Shown here: positions 7,483-14,560 of the stretch, one piece after another
Position numbering within the stretch: the first letter of the stretch is position 1
How the letters are laid out: each line of letters begins with the position of its first letter
Assembly (NCBI GenBank): GCA_005881895.1
Contig: VBCG01000023.1
Coordinates: forward strand, 1-43,921
Reading direction: 5' to 3'
From: Betaproteobacteria bacterium
GTDB lineage: Bacteria; Pseudomonadota; Gammaproteobacteria; Burkholderiales; Casimicrobiaceae
DNA length: 43,921 bases
Notes under the pieces: model-generated
Told to the model about the DNA's origin: nothing
The model's database searches: none
What the model saw: only the letters and a program-made list of their open reading frames with translations
Translations under genes and position numbers: made by a program

Positions 7483-10271
7483 GACATTTCCTCTTTGCGA
7501 CGCGGCGGAACCGGCGCGAGATAACCGATCAGGAGCAACAGCAGGCCGACGCCGATGAACGATACGATGCGTTCGATGCCGCCGATGCGCGACAAATCGA
7601 CGACGAACAGCTTGACAACGACGATGGCCAGGAGCGTCGCGCCGGCCACCCATCCCGCACGCGCCGCGCGGCGGTTAGCGAAGACCATCACGGCGAGCGC
7701 AATGATCGACCATAGCAGCGACAGCGCCGCCTGCACGAGCGTCGAATGCCACATGGCATCGAACGCCCACGGTACGCCAGCCCAGTGGTGAATCGTGCGG
7801 AGGACGATCGCGTTGGCCCAGATGAATATCAGCGCTGCGGGCACGCCATAAAGCAACTCGCGGGGTGGCCACGTACGGATGTCGATGCCCTGCTGGGCGA
7901 GTCTTTGTGTCCACAGCGCGAGCGATGCGCCGATCAATCCAAGCGTGAGGTCGAGCGGATTGATGAGCGGGACGAACGGCAACGGCGCCGGATTGCCGTC
8001 GTGCGCCAGATTGACAAGCAACGAGAAGATCAACGCCCATGCGACGAGCACGAACGCCGCAAAGACCAGATACGCGCGCCGATGCGTCGCAAATGGCCAC
8101 GATTCGCGTGGCGACAGCTGGCAGATCAACATCAGCGCAAGCGCAGGCATGAGACCCCAGGCTGCGACGCTCCATGCGTTGCCGCTGCCGACAAACTCGC
8201 GCGCGAGCCAACCCGTCTCGTGCGCGGCCAGCAGCGTCACGAGCACAACGAGTCCTGCGTGTCCGGCATTGGTGACCCATGAATCGCTCGGGGAAGCGGC
8301 ATCCCGATCGAACATGCGCAACAACTCGAACGATGTCAGCACCGCGAATGCCCATGCGAAGGCGCCGCCATGGGCGAACAAGTGCCCGCCGACGTTGGCC
8401 GCGTGCGTGATCCCGCCGAGCGCGCACAACAGCAGGAGCGGCATGAGCAGTCGCGCAGCAATGCGGGCGAGCCGCCACTGAAGCCAGCGTGCGGCGAATG
8501 CGAACGCCAATCCGGTCACGGAGAGGAAGGCGATGGTGAAGGCGAGCTGTAGATCATTGCGGACGAAGCGATCGATCTCACGCCCTCCGGCGACGAGCCA
8601 CCAAATGCCGCCCCATGCGAATACGATGGGCGCAATCCCGCTTTCCAAACGCCGCAGCCGCTCCGCATTTCTTCCGATGCCCAACGCCGATAGCAAACCG
8701 GCGACAGCAATCAGCGCTGCGCCGACGAATTCGCTGTTCAAGACCGGTCGAGCGGCCGAGGTCGTATGTCCGATCAATGCCATCGATCCCATGCCGAAGG
8801 CAACGCCTGCCGCGACCTGCAACAGAAGACCGAAGACGCGCGCGGCCAAGCGATCCTGGCGAACGCCGACCCACACGATGGCTGCGCCTTCGAGCGCCCA
8901 CGTTGCCGACGTCCAGCGAGCATCGAACGCCAGCGGCACGGCGAGCGTCGCAAAAACGACGCCGAGCGCAAGAAACGATTCGACGAGCAAACGCAAATCT
9001 TCGCGCTGGCGGCCCCATAAGAATCGGGCGAGCACGAGATAGAGCGCAGACGCGGCCACTGCACTTGCGGCCATGCCAAACTCGTATTGGCGGACCAGCG
9101 CCTGTTGCAACCCTGCCGCGACGAGTGGCGTGCCGAATACGATCGTTCCGTCGACGTAATGCTTGACTTCAACCGAACGCTTGAGCGCGTAGAGCACGGC
9201 GATGCTGACGTAGAACAGGAAGAACACGATGAGAAACGGCTCCGTCGTGGCGAAATCGGCTGGGCGATAACGCGTCACCCCCCACAACGTGCCGATGATG
9301 AACGTGCACGCGAAGCCCAGCAGGTTCAATAATCGCCAGGCCTTGAACCACGCGACGAAGAAGATACCGGCGTTCAACAGCGCGTAATACGAAAAGAGCA
9401 CAACGTGATTGCCCGACCCGCTGGACGTGAGAATCGGCGCGAAAAAGCCGCCGACAACGCCGACCGCGGCAAGCGCGATCGCGTCCTGGCGCACGGCGAG
9501 CCAGCTCGACAACGCGGCGATGACAAACAAGAGCGCAAACGCTGCGCCCGGGGGCAGCAGCGCATAGAGCTTGAGCGCGGAGAAGACGGTGAGATACAGC
9601 ACGCCGACGCCGCCGCCTTGCAGGATCATTGCGTAGGCCGTGCGGCGCTCGCGTAACCGCCATCCAAGGACAAGTAACGCGACGCCGCCGAGCGCCACCC
9701 CTGCCACGCGCAACTCGATCGGGACGGTGACGTGCTCGGCCGCATACTTGAGGAGAAAGCCGACGCCGATGAAGAGCACGATGATGCCGACGCGCGCCAG
9801 CGTGTTGCCGCCGGTGATCCACGCCCAGATGCGATTCGGTTGTCCAGGCGCGCTCGCGCCATAGGCCGGCGCTGGAGGAACCGTGCTTGCTGCGGCGATC
9901 GACGTCGTGGGCGCAACGTCCGTCGATATCGGCGGTGTTTGCGGCATTGGCGCATGCTCCGCGGCGATATCCGCGCTCGGTGCCGAGGGAGGAATGCTGG
10001 CTGCTGGCGGCGCAACAGGCTGCGTCGGTCGCGTGAGCCCGGCCCGTTCGAGCGCAGCCTCGACTCGCGCGAGACGCTCCTCGAGCACCACAAGACGTGT
10101 CGCATTGACATCGGCAGCGGATGGCGCCGGCTGTGCGGATCGCTTCTGCCACGCGTTGAGCAAGAGGCCGGCGATGAGGCCGACGAACGCACCGCCTAGC
10201 AGCGCATCGAAATTGTGCCCAAGCCAAAGTCCGACGACTGCGCCAACCAACAATCCAATGATCGGCATCAT
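7479..10271 (-). CDS. DUF2339 family polytopic membrane protein
   Basis: Very large integral membrane protein (930 residues) of unknown function. It starts MMPIIGLLVGAVVG with a glycine-rich membrane hairpin. A short coiled-coil-like segment (LVVLEERLARVEAALERAG) and a Pro/Ala-rich linker lead to NRIWAWITGGNTLARVGIIVLFIGVGFLLKYA, a conserved DUF2339 entry region. Many hydrophobic helices follow, clearly more than 20. The C-terminus (IGYLAPVPPRRKEEMS) is cytoplasmic-looking. The start at 10271 has a GGAGG ribosome binding site about 7 bases upstream; the 29 open codons before it have no similarity. It overlaps the DUF3999 gene by four bases. Confidence 0.88.
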   Translation of the reverse strand: MMPIIGLLVGAVVGLWLGHNFDALLGGAFVGLIAGLLLNAWQKRSAQPAPSAADVNATRLVVLEERLARVEAALERAGLTRPTQPVAPPAASIPPSAPSADIAAEHAPMPQTPPISTDVAPTTSIAAASTVPPAPAYGASAPGQPNRIWAWITGGNTLARVGIIVLFIGVGFLLKYAAEHVTVPIELRVAGVALGGVALLVLGWRLRERRTAYAMILQGGGVGVLYLTVFSALKLYALLPPGAAFALLFVIAALSSWLAVRQDAIALAAVGVVGGFFAPILTSSGSGNHVVLFSYYALLNAGIFFVAWFKAWRLLNLLGFACTFIIGTLWGVTRYRPADFATTEPFLIVFFLFYVSIAVLYALKRSVEVKHYVDGTIVFGTPLVAAGLQQALVRQYEFGMAASAVAASALYLVLARFLWGRQREDLRLLVESFLALGVVFATLAVPLAFDARWTSATWALEGAAIVWVGVRQDRLAARVFGLLLQVAAGVAFGMGSMALIGHTTSAARPVLNSEFVGAALIAVAGLLSALGIGRNAERLRRLESGIAPIVFAWGGIWWLVAGGREIDRFVRNDLQLAFTIAFLSVTGLAFAFAARWLQWRLARIAARLLMPLLLLCALGGITHAANVGGHLFAHGGAFAWAFAVLTSFELLRMFDRDAASPSDSWVTNAGHAGLVVLVTLLAAHETGWLAREFVGSGNAWSVAAWGLMPALALMLICQLSPRESWPFATHRRAYLVFAAFVLVAWALIFSLLVNLAHDGNPAPLPFVPLINPLDLTLGLIGASLALWTQRLAQQGIDIRTWPPRELLYGVPAALIFIWANAIVLRTIHHWAGVPWAFDAMWHSTLVQAALSLLWSIIALAVMVFANRRAARAGWVAGATLLAIVVVKLFVVDLSRIGGIERIVSFIGVGLLLLLIGYLAPVPPRRKEEMS

Positions 10272-10299
10272 CTTGGGCCTCCCCTGCCCGTGTTGTGCT

Positions 10300-12183
10300 C
10301 TATCGTTCGACGCCGCGTAGTGCCAGCACGCGGGCCTGCAACTGTTCCGGCGCAACATCCGCCGCCGGCACCGGCGGCGCGATCACCAGGCCGATGCGGG
10401 AAAATACACCGCGCAAGCTTCGCATGGCCTTGCCATTGTGCGAACGCGAGAAGAAGCTTCCCCACAGACCGCGCAGCGCCATCGGAATCACCGGGACGGG
10501 CGTCGTTGCCACCATCTGCTGGACGCCGGGCCGAAACGGATTGAGCTCGCCGGTTTCGGTGAGCTTGCCCTCCGGGAATATGCCGACGATCTCGCCGGCC
10601 GACAGCGCTTTCGCCGCCTCCGCGAACGCCCGCTCCTTCAATGTCGCATCTTCCTTCGCCGGCGCAATCGGTATCGTTCGCATCGTGCGAAAAATGAACG
10701 ACAGCACCGGAATCCGGAAGATGCGATGGTCCATCACGAAGCGGATCGGCCGGCGCACGCACGCGGCGATCACCACCGGGTCGACGTAGCTCACGTGGTT
10801 GCAGACGAGAATGCACGGGCCTTCCTCGGGGATGTTATCGAGCCCTTCCGCGCGCACGCGATAGAACGTATGCACGAGGAGCCACGCGAGAAAGCGCATC
10901 AGGAACTCGGGCACGAGCGTGTAGATATAGAGCGCGACCGCCGCGTTCATCACGCCGACGACGAGGAAGAGCTGCGGAATCGTCAGCCCGGCCTTCAACA
11001 ATCCGATTGCGATCACGGCGGAAACGACGATAAAGAGCGCGTTCAGGATGTTGTTCGCGGCGATGATCCGCGAACGGTGCGTCGGCGCAGAGCGTTGCTG
11101 GATCAGCGCGTAGAGCGGCACGATGTAGAAGCCGCCGAACATCCCGAGCAACAGGATATCGGCGCTCACGCGCCAGTGCTGCGGCCATGGCAGAAACGCG
11201 TCGAGACCGCCTTGGCCCACGGCGCTCATTTGCCGCGTGGCGAGCCACAGATCAAGCGCAAACAGCGTGAGGCCGATCGAGCCGAAAGGCACCAGTCCGA
11301 GCTCGACCTTGCGACCCGACATCCGCTCGCACAGCAAGGATCCTGCGCCGATGCCGATCGAAAACGTCGCGAGCAGGAACGTGAAGACGTGCTCGTCGCC
11401 GCCCAATACGTCGCGCGTGAACACGGGCAGTTGCGCGAGATAGATCGCGCCGTAGAACCAGAACCATGAGATGCCCAGCATCGATCGCCAAACGACGATT
11501 TCCGTTTGCGCGAACCGGAGGTTTTTCCAAGTCTCGGTGATGGGATTCCAGTTGATCCGGAGATCCGGTGCCGGCGCCGGTGTTGCGGGAATCGCACGAC
11601 TGATGAGCCAACCGGCGATCGCGATGGCGGTACCGAGCGTGCCGGCCAACAGAGGCCCGCCGGGCTTGATCGCGACGACGAGGCCGCCTGCGATCGTGCC
11701 GAGCAGAATGGCGACGAACGTGCCCATCTCGACCATGCCGTTGCCGCCGACCAACTCCTCAGTCTTGAGCGTCTGCGGAAGGATCGCGTACTTGACCGGA
11801 CCGAACAGCGTCGAGTGCACGCCCAGAAGCGCGAGAGCCAGAAACAGCAGGATGACGCTGCGTTGCCAGAAGCCGGTGAGCGCGATGATCATGATCGCAA
11901 TCTCGAGCAGCTTGATCAGCCGAATCAGCCGCGATTTCTCGTACTTGTCGGCAAGCTGGCCAGCCGTTGCCGACAGCAACACGAAGGGAACGATGAAGAT
12001 TGCACCGATCAGATTGACGATCATTCCAGCATCAACGGATGTGAGCGACGCGGCCTCGAACGCGACGAACACGACAAACGCATTTTTGAAGACGTTGTCG
12101 TTCGCTGCGCCCAGAAATTGCGTCCAGAAGAACGGGGCGAACCGGCGTTGTCGCAGCAAGTCGAATTGATTGGGCGCGTGCAT
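10300..12183 (-). CDS. LplT-like MFS transporter fused to a PlsC-type acyltransferase
   Basis: Inner-membrane fusion protein (627 residues) predicted to flip lysophospholipids inward and re-acylate them. Residues up to about 410 form a 12-helix MFS domain (RFAPFFWTQFLGAANDNVFKN, FGPVKYAILPQ, LFGGFYIVPLYALIQ-type signatures). The rest is an acyltransferase with the catalytic HX4D motif in VCNHVSYVD and the substrate motif IFPEGKLT. E. coli makes LplT separately from the two-domain Aas; here transporter and acyltransferase are joined and the acyl-ACP synthetase domain is absent. The ATG at 12183 begins the conserved part; an in-frame ATG at 12219 would add 12 residues. It lies 37 bp after an ArsR-family gene on the same strand, so is probably co-transcribed and controlled by it. 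Confidence 0.88.
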   Translation of the reverse strand: MHAPNQFDLLRQRRFAPFFWTQFLGAANDNVFKNAFVVFVAFEAASLTSVDAGMIVNLIGAIFIVPFVLLSATAGQLADKYEKSRLIRLIKLLEIAIMIIALTGFWQRSVILLFLALALLGVHSTLFGPVKYAILPQTLKTEELVGGNGMVEMGTFVAILLGTIAGGLVVAIKPGGPLLAGTLGTAIAIAGWLISRAIPATPAPAPDLRINWNPITETWKNLRFAQTEIVVWRSMLGISWFWFYGAIYLAQLPVFTRDVLGGDEHVFTFLLATFSIGIGAGSLLCERMSGRKVELGLVPFGSIGLTLFALDLWLATRQMSAVGQGGLDAFLPWPQHWRVSADILLLGMFGGFYIVPLYALIQQRSAPTHRSRIIAANNILNALFIVVSAVIAIGLLKAGLTIPQLFLVVGVMNAAVALYIYTLVPEFLMRFLAWLLVHTFYRVRAEGLDNIPEEGPCILVCNHVSYVDPVVIAACVRRPIRFVMDHRIFRIPVLSFIFRTMRTIPIAPAKEDATLKERAFAEAAKALSAGEIVGIFPEGKLTETGELNPFRPGVQQMVATTPVPVIPMALRGLWGSFFSRSHNGKAMRSLRGVFSRIGLVIAPPVPAADVAPEQLQARVLALRGVER

Positions 12184-12220
12184 TGGAAATCCCGGGTAGG
12201 CGTGCCTGGCGAACCGCACA

Positions 12221-12541
12221 CTAGCGATTCGTGAAGCGGGCGTCGAGATAATCTTTCACGGCATCGAGCGCGGCGCGCACCGTCTCGGGCGAGGGCCAGT
12301 ACCACACTTCTTTGCCAATCTTTTCACAACGCAGAATGCCGGCCTCGCGAAGAACGCGCAGATGATGCGCAACCGCAGAGCGCGACAATGGCGAAGCACC
12401 GACGATCTGACCGACCGACAAGCGTTCGCCGTCATCGAACATCAGAATGATCCGTTGGCGATGCGGGTCGCCGAGCGCCGTAAAGATGCGGGCGGTGGGC
12501 TGCCACACTCGCGGCAATGCGTGTGCGTATGACTGACGCAT
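12221..12541 (-). CDS. ArsR-family winged-helix transcriptional regulator
   Basis: A 106-residue DNA-binding repressor-type protein. The winged-helix domain spans most of it: IFTALGDPHRQRIILMF, the recognition helix region SPLSRSAVAHHLRVLREAGIL, and a wing with EKIGKEVWYWPSP. The only cysteine is in LRCEKIG, so the usual metal-sensing cysteine pairs of ArsR/SmtB are missing and the inducer is unlikely to be arsenic or cadmium. The ATG at 12541 has a good ribosome binding site (GGTGGAG). It is the first gene of a unit with the MFS-acyltransferase. An operator-like palindrome lies 65-80 bp upstream, which suggests autoregulation. Confidence 0.88.
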   Translation of the reverse strand: MRQSYAHALPRVWQPTARIFTALGDPHRQRIILMFDDGERLSVGQIVGASPLSRSAVAHHLRVLREAGILRCEKIGKEVWYWPSPETVRAALDAVKDYLDARFTNR

Positions 12542-12605
12542 CCGTTACTCCACCCTTCCCGGCAAACATTGCGCGTAGCCCATCATGGGCGGCCTCGGAC
12601 TATCA

Positions 12606-12621
12606 GACTAGATATTTAGTC
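12606..12621. promoter_or_regulatory. Operator-like palindrome upstream of the ArsR-family gene
   Basis: GACTAGATATTTAGTC is an AT-rich inverted repeat (GACTA/TAGTC arms, 14 of 16 bases symmetric) in an otherwise GC-rich divergent region between the arsR-type gene and thyA. Its size and AT-rich centre resemble ArsR/SmtB operators. Assignment to this regulator is inferred from position. Confidence 0.5.
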
Positions 12622-12776
12622 ATATAGTCGCGAAGTCTACCAAGCCGCGACGCACTGTCAAGATACCGCCTGTCGGACGGGATGAGCGGCGCGGCCGTAG
12701 GTCGATCGCGCGGATCTCGTGTCGATCCGATAAAATCCGCTGGCGTCGCACTATTCCGTGTTGGGCTCTCTTCGAT

Positions 12777-13571
12777 ATGCAGGTCTACCTCGATTTCATG
12801 CGCCACGTGCGCGAGCACGGTCATCGCAAGGACGACCGGACCGGCACTGGGACGCTGTCCGTGTTCGGCTATCAGATGCGGGTCGACCTGCGTCGTGGAT
12901 TTCCTTTACTGACGACGAAGAAGGTCCATACCAAATCGATCATTCATGAGCTGCTGTGGTTTCTGCGCGGCGAGACCAACGTCCGTTCGTTGCAAGCCAA
13001 GGGCGTCACGATCTGGGATGAATGGGCGGACGGGAACGGCGATCTCGGGCCGATTTATGGATACCAGTGGCGCAGCTGGCCGGCCCCCGACGGCTCGCAT
13101 ATCGATCAGATCGCGCAAGTATTGGCAGAGATTCGGCGCAATCCGAATTCGCGCCGTTTGATCGTCTCGGCATGGAACGTCGCCGACATTCCGCGAACGA
13201 AATTGCCGCCGTGCCACGCGTTCTTTCAGTTCTACGTGGCGGACGGCCGCTTGTCCTGCCAACTGTATCAACGCAGCGCCGATATCTTTCTCGGTGTGCC
13301 GTTCAATATCGCTTCGTACGCGCTTTTGACGCACATGATGGCGCAGCAAAGCGATCTCGATGTGGGCGATTTTGTCTGGACCGGCGGCGATTGCCACTTG
13401 TACCTGAACCACATGGAGCAGGTCGAAACGCAACTGGCGCGAACGCCGCTGGCGCTTCCCAAGCTCGTCATCGCGCGCAAGCCTTCATCGATCTCGGACT
13501 ACCAATTCGAGGACTTCGCGTTCATCGGCTACGAGCCGCATCCGGCAATTAAGGCGCCAGTAGCTGTTTGA
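12777..13571 (+). CDS. thyA: Thymidylate synthase
   Basis: Makes dTMP from dUMP with 5,10-methylene-tetrahydrofolate, releasing dihydrofolate that FolA recycles. The 264-residue length equals E. coli ThyA. Signatures include [36 protein letters not shown], the active-site segment [12 protein letters not shown] with catalytic Cys146, [24 protein letters not shown] and [11 protein letters not shown]. The C-terminus ends IKAPVAV as expected. folA normally follows thyA directly in proteobacteria; here it is 4.7 kb downstream. A series of long hairpins begins seven bases after the stop. Confidence 0.98.
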   Translation: MQVYLDFMRHVREHGHRKDDRTGTGTLSVFGYQMRVDLRRGFPLLTTKKVHTKSIIHELLWFLRGETNVRSLQAKGVTIWDEWADGNGDLGPIYGYQWRSWPAPDGSHIDQIAQVLAEIRRNPNSRRLIVSAWNVADIPRTKLPPCHAFFQFYVADGRLSCQLYQRSADIFLGVPFNIASYALLTHMMAQQSDLDVGDFVWTGGDCHLYLNHMEQVETQLARTPLALPKLVIARKPSSISDYQFEDFAFIGYEPHPAIKAPVAV

Positions 13572-13577
13572 GTAGAG

Positions 13578-13735
13578 GGCAGCGGGCAGGGCGCGTCTTA
13601 CGCGCTCGGATGTCCGCAAACGCCCGCCTACGGGCACCCGGCGCGGCTTCGTCGTCGACCCAACGACTTCCTCGCCGCGCCACCCGTGACGGCGGGCGCG
13701 TCCACTCGCGCTCTCGCCGCGCCCTGCCCGCTGCC
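13578..13735. repeat. Long nested hairpin element A downstream of thyA
   Basis: A 158-bp GC-rich segment that can fold on itself almost end to end. The outer arms are a perfect 18-bp inverted repeat (13578-13595 with 13718-13735). Inner perfect helices pair 13621-13628 with 13691-13698, 13640-13646 with 13675-13681, and 13651-13655 with 13663-13667. There is no T-tract. Reading frames crossing it are very Arg/Ala-rich and look like artefacts. Confidence 0.8.
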
Positions 13736-13736
13736 T

Positions 13737-13787
13737 TCGAAGCGCTGTGCCGACGCGACACGAAAGGCGCAGCGTTGGACGCTTCGA
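13737..13787. repeat. Short hairpin element B
   Basis: Inverted repeat TCGAAGCG (13737-13744) with CGCTTCGA (13780-13787), extended inward by a 7-of-8 match (GCTGTGCC with GGCGCAGC). It sits between the two longer hairpins and shares the TCGAAGCG end sequence with element C, so the three may be one composite element. Confidence 0.6.
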
Positions 13788-13802
13788 TTCATCACCGGCG
13801 CC

Positions 13803-13977
13803 TCGAAGCGGGGTGAGCCGCTGCGCGAAGGGCGCCTGTGGCGCAGTCGGCGAAGCGGGCGGCGCGGCCGTGTCGGCGGCGTTGGGTCGACGCTCGCGGC
13901 CGCGCCGGGATGTCCCGCTTTGACGACGTGGGTGCGGCACGCCGAAGCCCTTCGCGCAGCGGCTCATCCCGCTTCGA
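13803..13977. repeat. Long nested hairpin element C
   Basis: A 175-bp element with 31-base arms (13803-13833 and 13947-13977), complementary at 30 of 31 positions. It also has a perfect inner 10-bp pair (13861-13870 with 13897-13906). Together with elements A and B it fills nearly all of the 400 bp after thyA. No transposase or coding function is seen. Confidence 0.8.
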
Positions 13978-13994
13978 GACGGATGCGACGAACC

Positions 13995-14027
13995 AAAAAA
14001 AAGCCCGCCGGGAGGAATTTAGCGGGC
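13995..14027 (-). terminator. Rho-independent terminator of the small unit downstream of glrR
   Basis: Read on the minus strand: GCCCGC, a 13-base loop, GCGGGC, then eight T residues. This is a textbook intrinsic terminator. The only minus-strand unit it can serve is the small gene at 14108-14269 with its 3' region, or read-through from glrR. Between the small gene and the terminator lie two further hairpins, including a perfect GCCGGAC/GTCCGGC stem at about 14087-14104. Confidence 0.8.
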
Positions 14028-14107
14028 AAGGGGGATTTCGATGGTCGAGGCGTCAAACCCTGCCCCGCGAGGGTGTGCCGGACAAACGTGTCCGGCGGCG
14101 CAAAAAT

Positions 14108-14269
14108 CTAAAAGACGCTGCGTGCTGCCGTAACGCGTTCGGCCAACTCCTCCAGTGCGGCCTGTTGCGCGTTCGTCTCGTCGCTGCGGCGGTCGTTTTT
14201 CGCTTCGCCCGCAGTCGCCGACTGGCCCGTAAGCCAGTAGTGAGCGAACTCGGGAGCAAACGATTCCAT
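14108..14269 (-). CDS. Small protein (53 residues) in a probable sigma54-dependent unit
   Basis: An unrecognised reading frame starting MESFAPEFAHYWLTGQ and ending LAERVTAARSVF. It has an ideally placed ribosome binding site (GAGG seven bases before the ATG). Third codon positions are mostly G or C, as in neighbouring genes. The product is soluble-looking, with an aromatic N-terminal part and an Ala/Glu-rich, probably helical C-terminal half (NAQQAALEELAERVTAARS). No family is recognised. It starts about 38 bases downstream of the expected start of a sigma54 promoter and is followed by an intrinsic terminator. The frame may be real, or incidental to a small RNA of about 310 nt from the same promoter. 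Confidence 0.55.
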   Translation of the reverse strand: MESFAPEFAHYWLTGQSATAGEAKNDRRSDETNAQQAALEELAERVTAARSVF

Positions 14270-14317
14270 CACGACGCCTCGATGTTGGATAACGCTACCT
14301 GCGCTTGCTTATTCCAA

Positions 14318-14333
14318 AGCAAGCGACATGCCA
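14318..14333 (-). promoter_or_regulatory. Sigma54 (RpoN) promoter, -24/-12 type
   Basis: On the minus strand TGGCATGTCGCTTGCT matches the RpoN consensus TGGCACG-N4-TTGCW at every defined position except one (C to T). GG and GC have the obligatory spacing. Transcription would start near 14307 and run toward the small gene and its terminator. RpoN promoters need an enhancer-binding activator; a gene for one (GlrR-type) lies immediately upstream. Confidence 0.7.
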
Positions 14334-14397
14334 TCCAATAGTCGAAGGAGTGTCCGCGCGACTTACGACTGCTTTTGCGGTGCTGAGCGGCGAATTC

Positions 14398-14443
14398 GAT
14401 GCTGCAATTGCACACGACACATTGAGGAGAGATGCTGCAATTG
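14398..14443. repeat. Pair of 13-bp direct repeats upstream of the sigma54 promoter
   Basis: GATGCTGCAATTG occurs at 14398-14410 and again at 14431-14443, 33 bp apart (about three helical turns). The first copy includes the palindrome TGCAATTGCA. Identical phasing of two copies suggests a DNA-binding protein; which one is unknown. Confidence 0.5.
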
Positions 14444-14459
14444 TCGCGATTCGCAGACG
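14442..14459. promoter_or_regulatory. Second GlrR-like site, near match
   Basis: TGTC-N10-GACG, one base off the TGTC-N10-GACA motif. It is centred about 143 bp upstream of the predicted sigma54 transcription start, at a distance normal for enhancer-binding proteins. It overlaps the end of the second direct repeat. Confidence 0.45.
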
Positions 14460-14506
14460 CTTGTTGTGGCGATTATGTTATCCCTATGATCCGCAATGAC
14501 TAAAAA

Positions 14507-14524
14507 TGTCGCTATTTGACGACA
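14507..14524. promoter_or_regulatory. GlrR-like binding site (TGTC-N10-GACA)
   Basis: Perfect TGTC-N10-GACA, the motif described for GlrR upstream of the enterobacterial glmY and glmZ genes. It lies 37 bp after the glrR stop and about 210 bp upstream of the predicted sigma54 transcription start. Confidence 0.6.
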
Positions 14525-14560
14525 GGAATGCTTTGTCTGGCCCAATCGCGGCCGACGAGC

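Larger units (their letters stand above)
14270..14560. other. Regulatory region between glrR and the small downstream unit
   Basis: This 291-bp stretch is more AT-rich than its surroundings. It contains a sigma54-type promoter, one perfect and one near-perfect TGTC-N10-GACA site, and a pair of 13-bp direct repeats. It also holds a perfect 9-bp hairpin (14302-14310 with 14317-14325) overlapping the -12 part of the promoter. I see no gene inside it. Confidence 0.6.

Noticed and set aside
13485-13967. 160-codon minus-strand frame, and overlapping plus-strand frames, across the hairpin block
   Set aside because: Composition is extremely Arg/Ala/Gly-rich, the frames follow the palindromes and overlap the end of thyA; they look like artefacts of GC-rich inverted repeats.
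14461-14490. TTGTTG-N18-TATGAT, a sigma70-like promoter on the plus strand
   Set aside because: It would read into the antisense strand of glrR, where no gene exists; the match may be chance in an AT-rich regulatory region.
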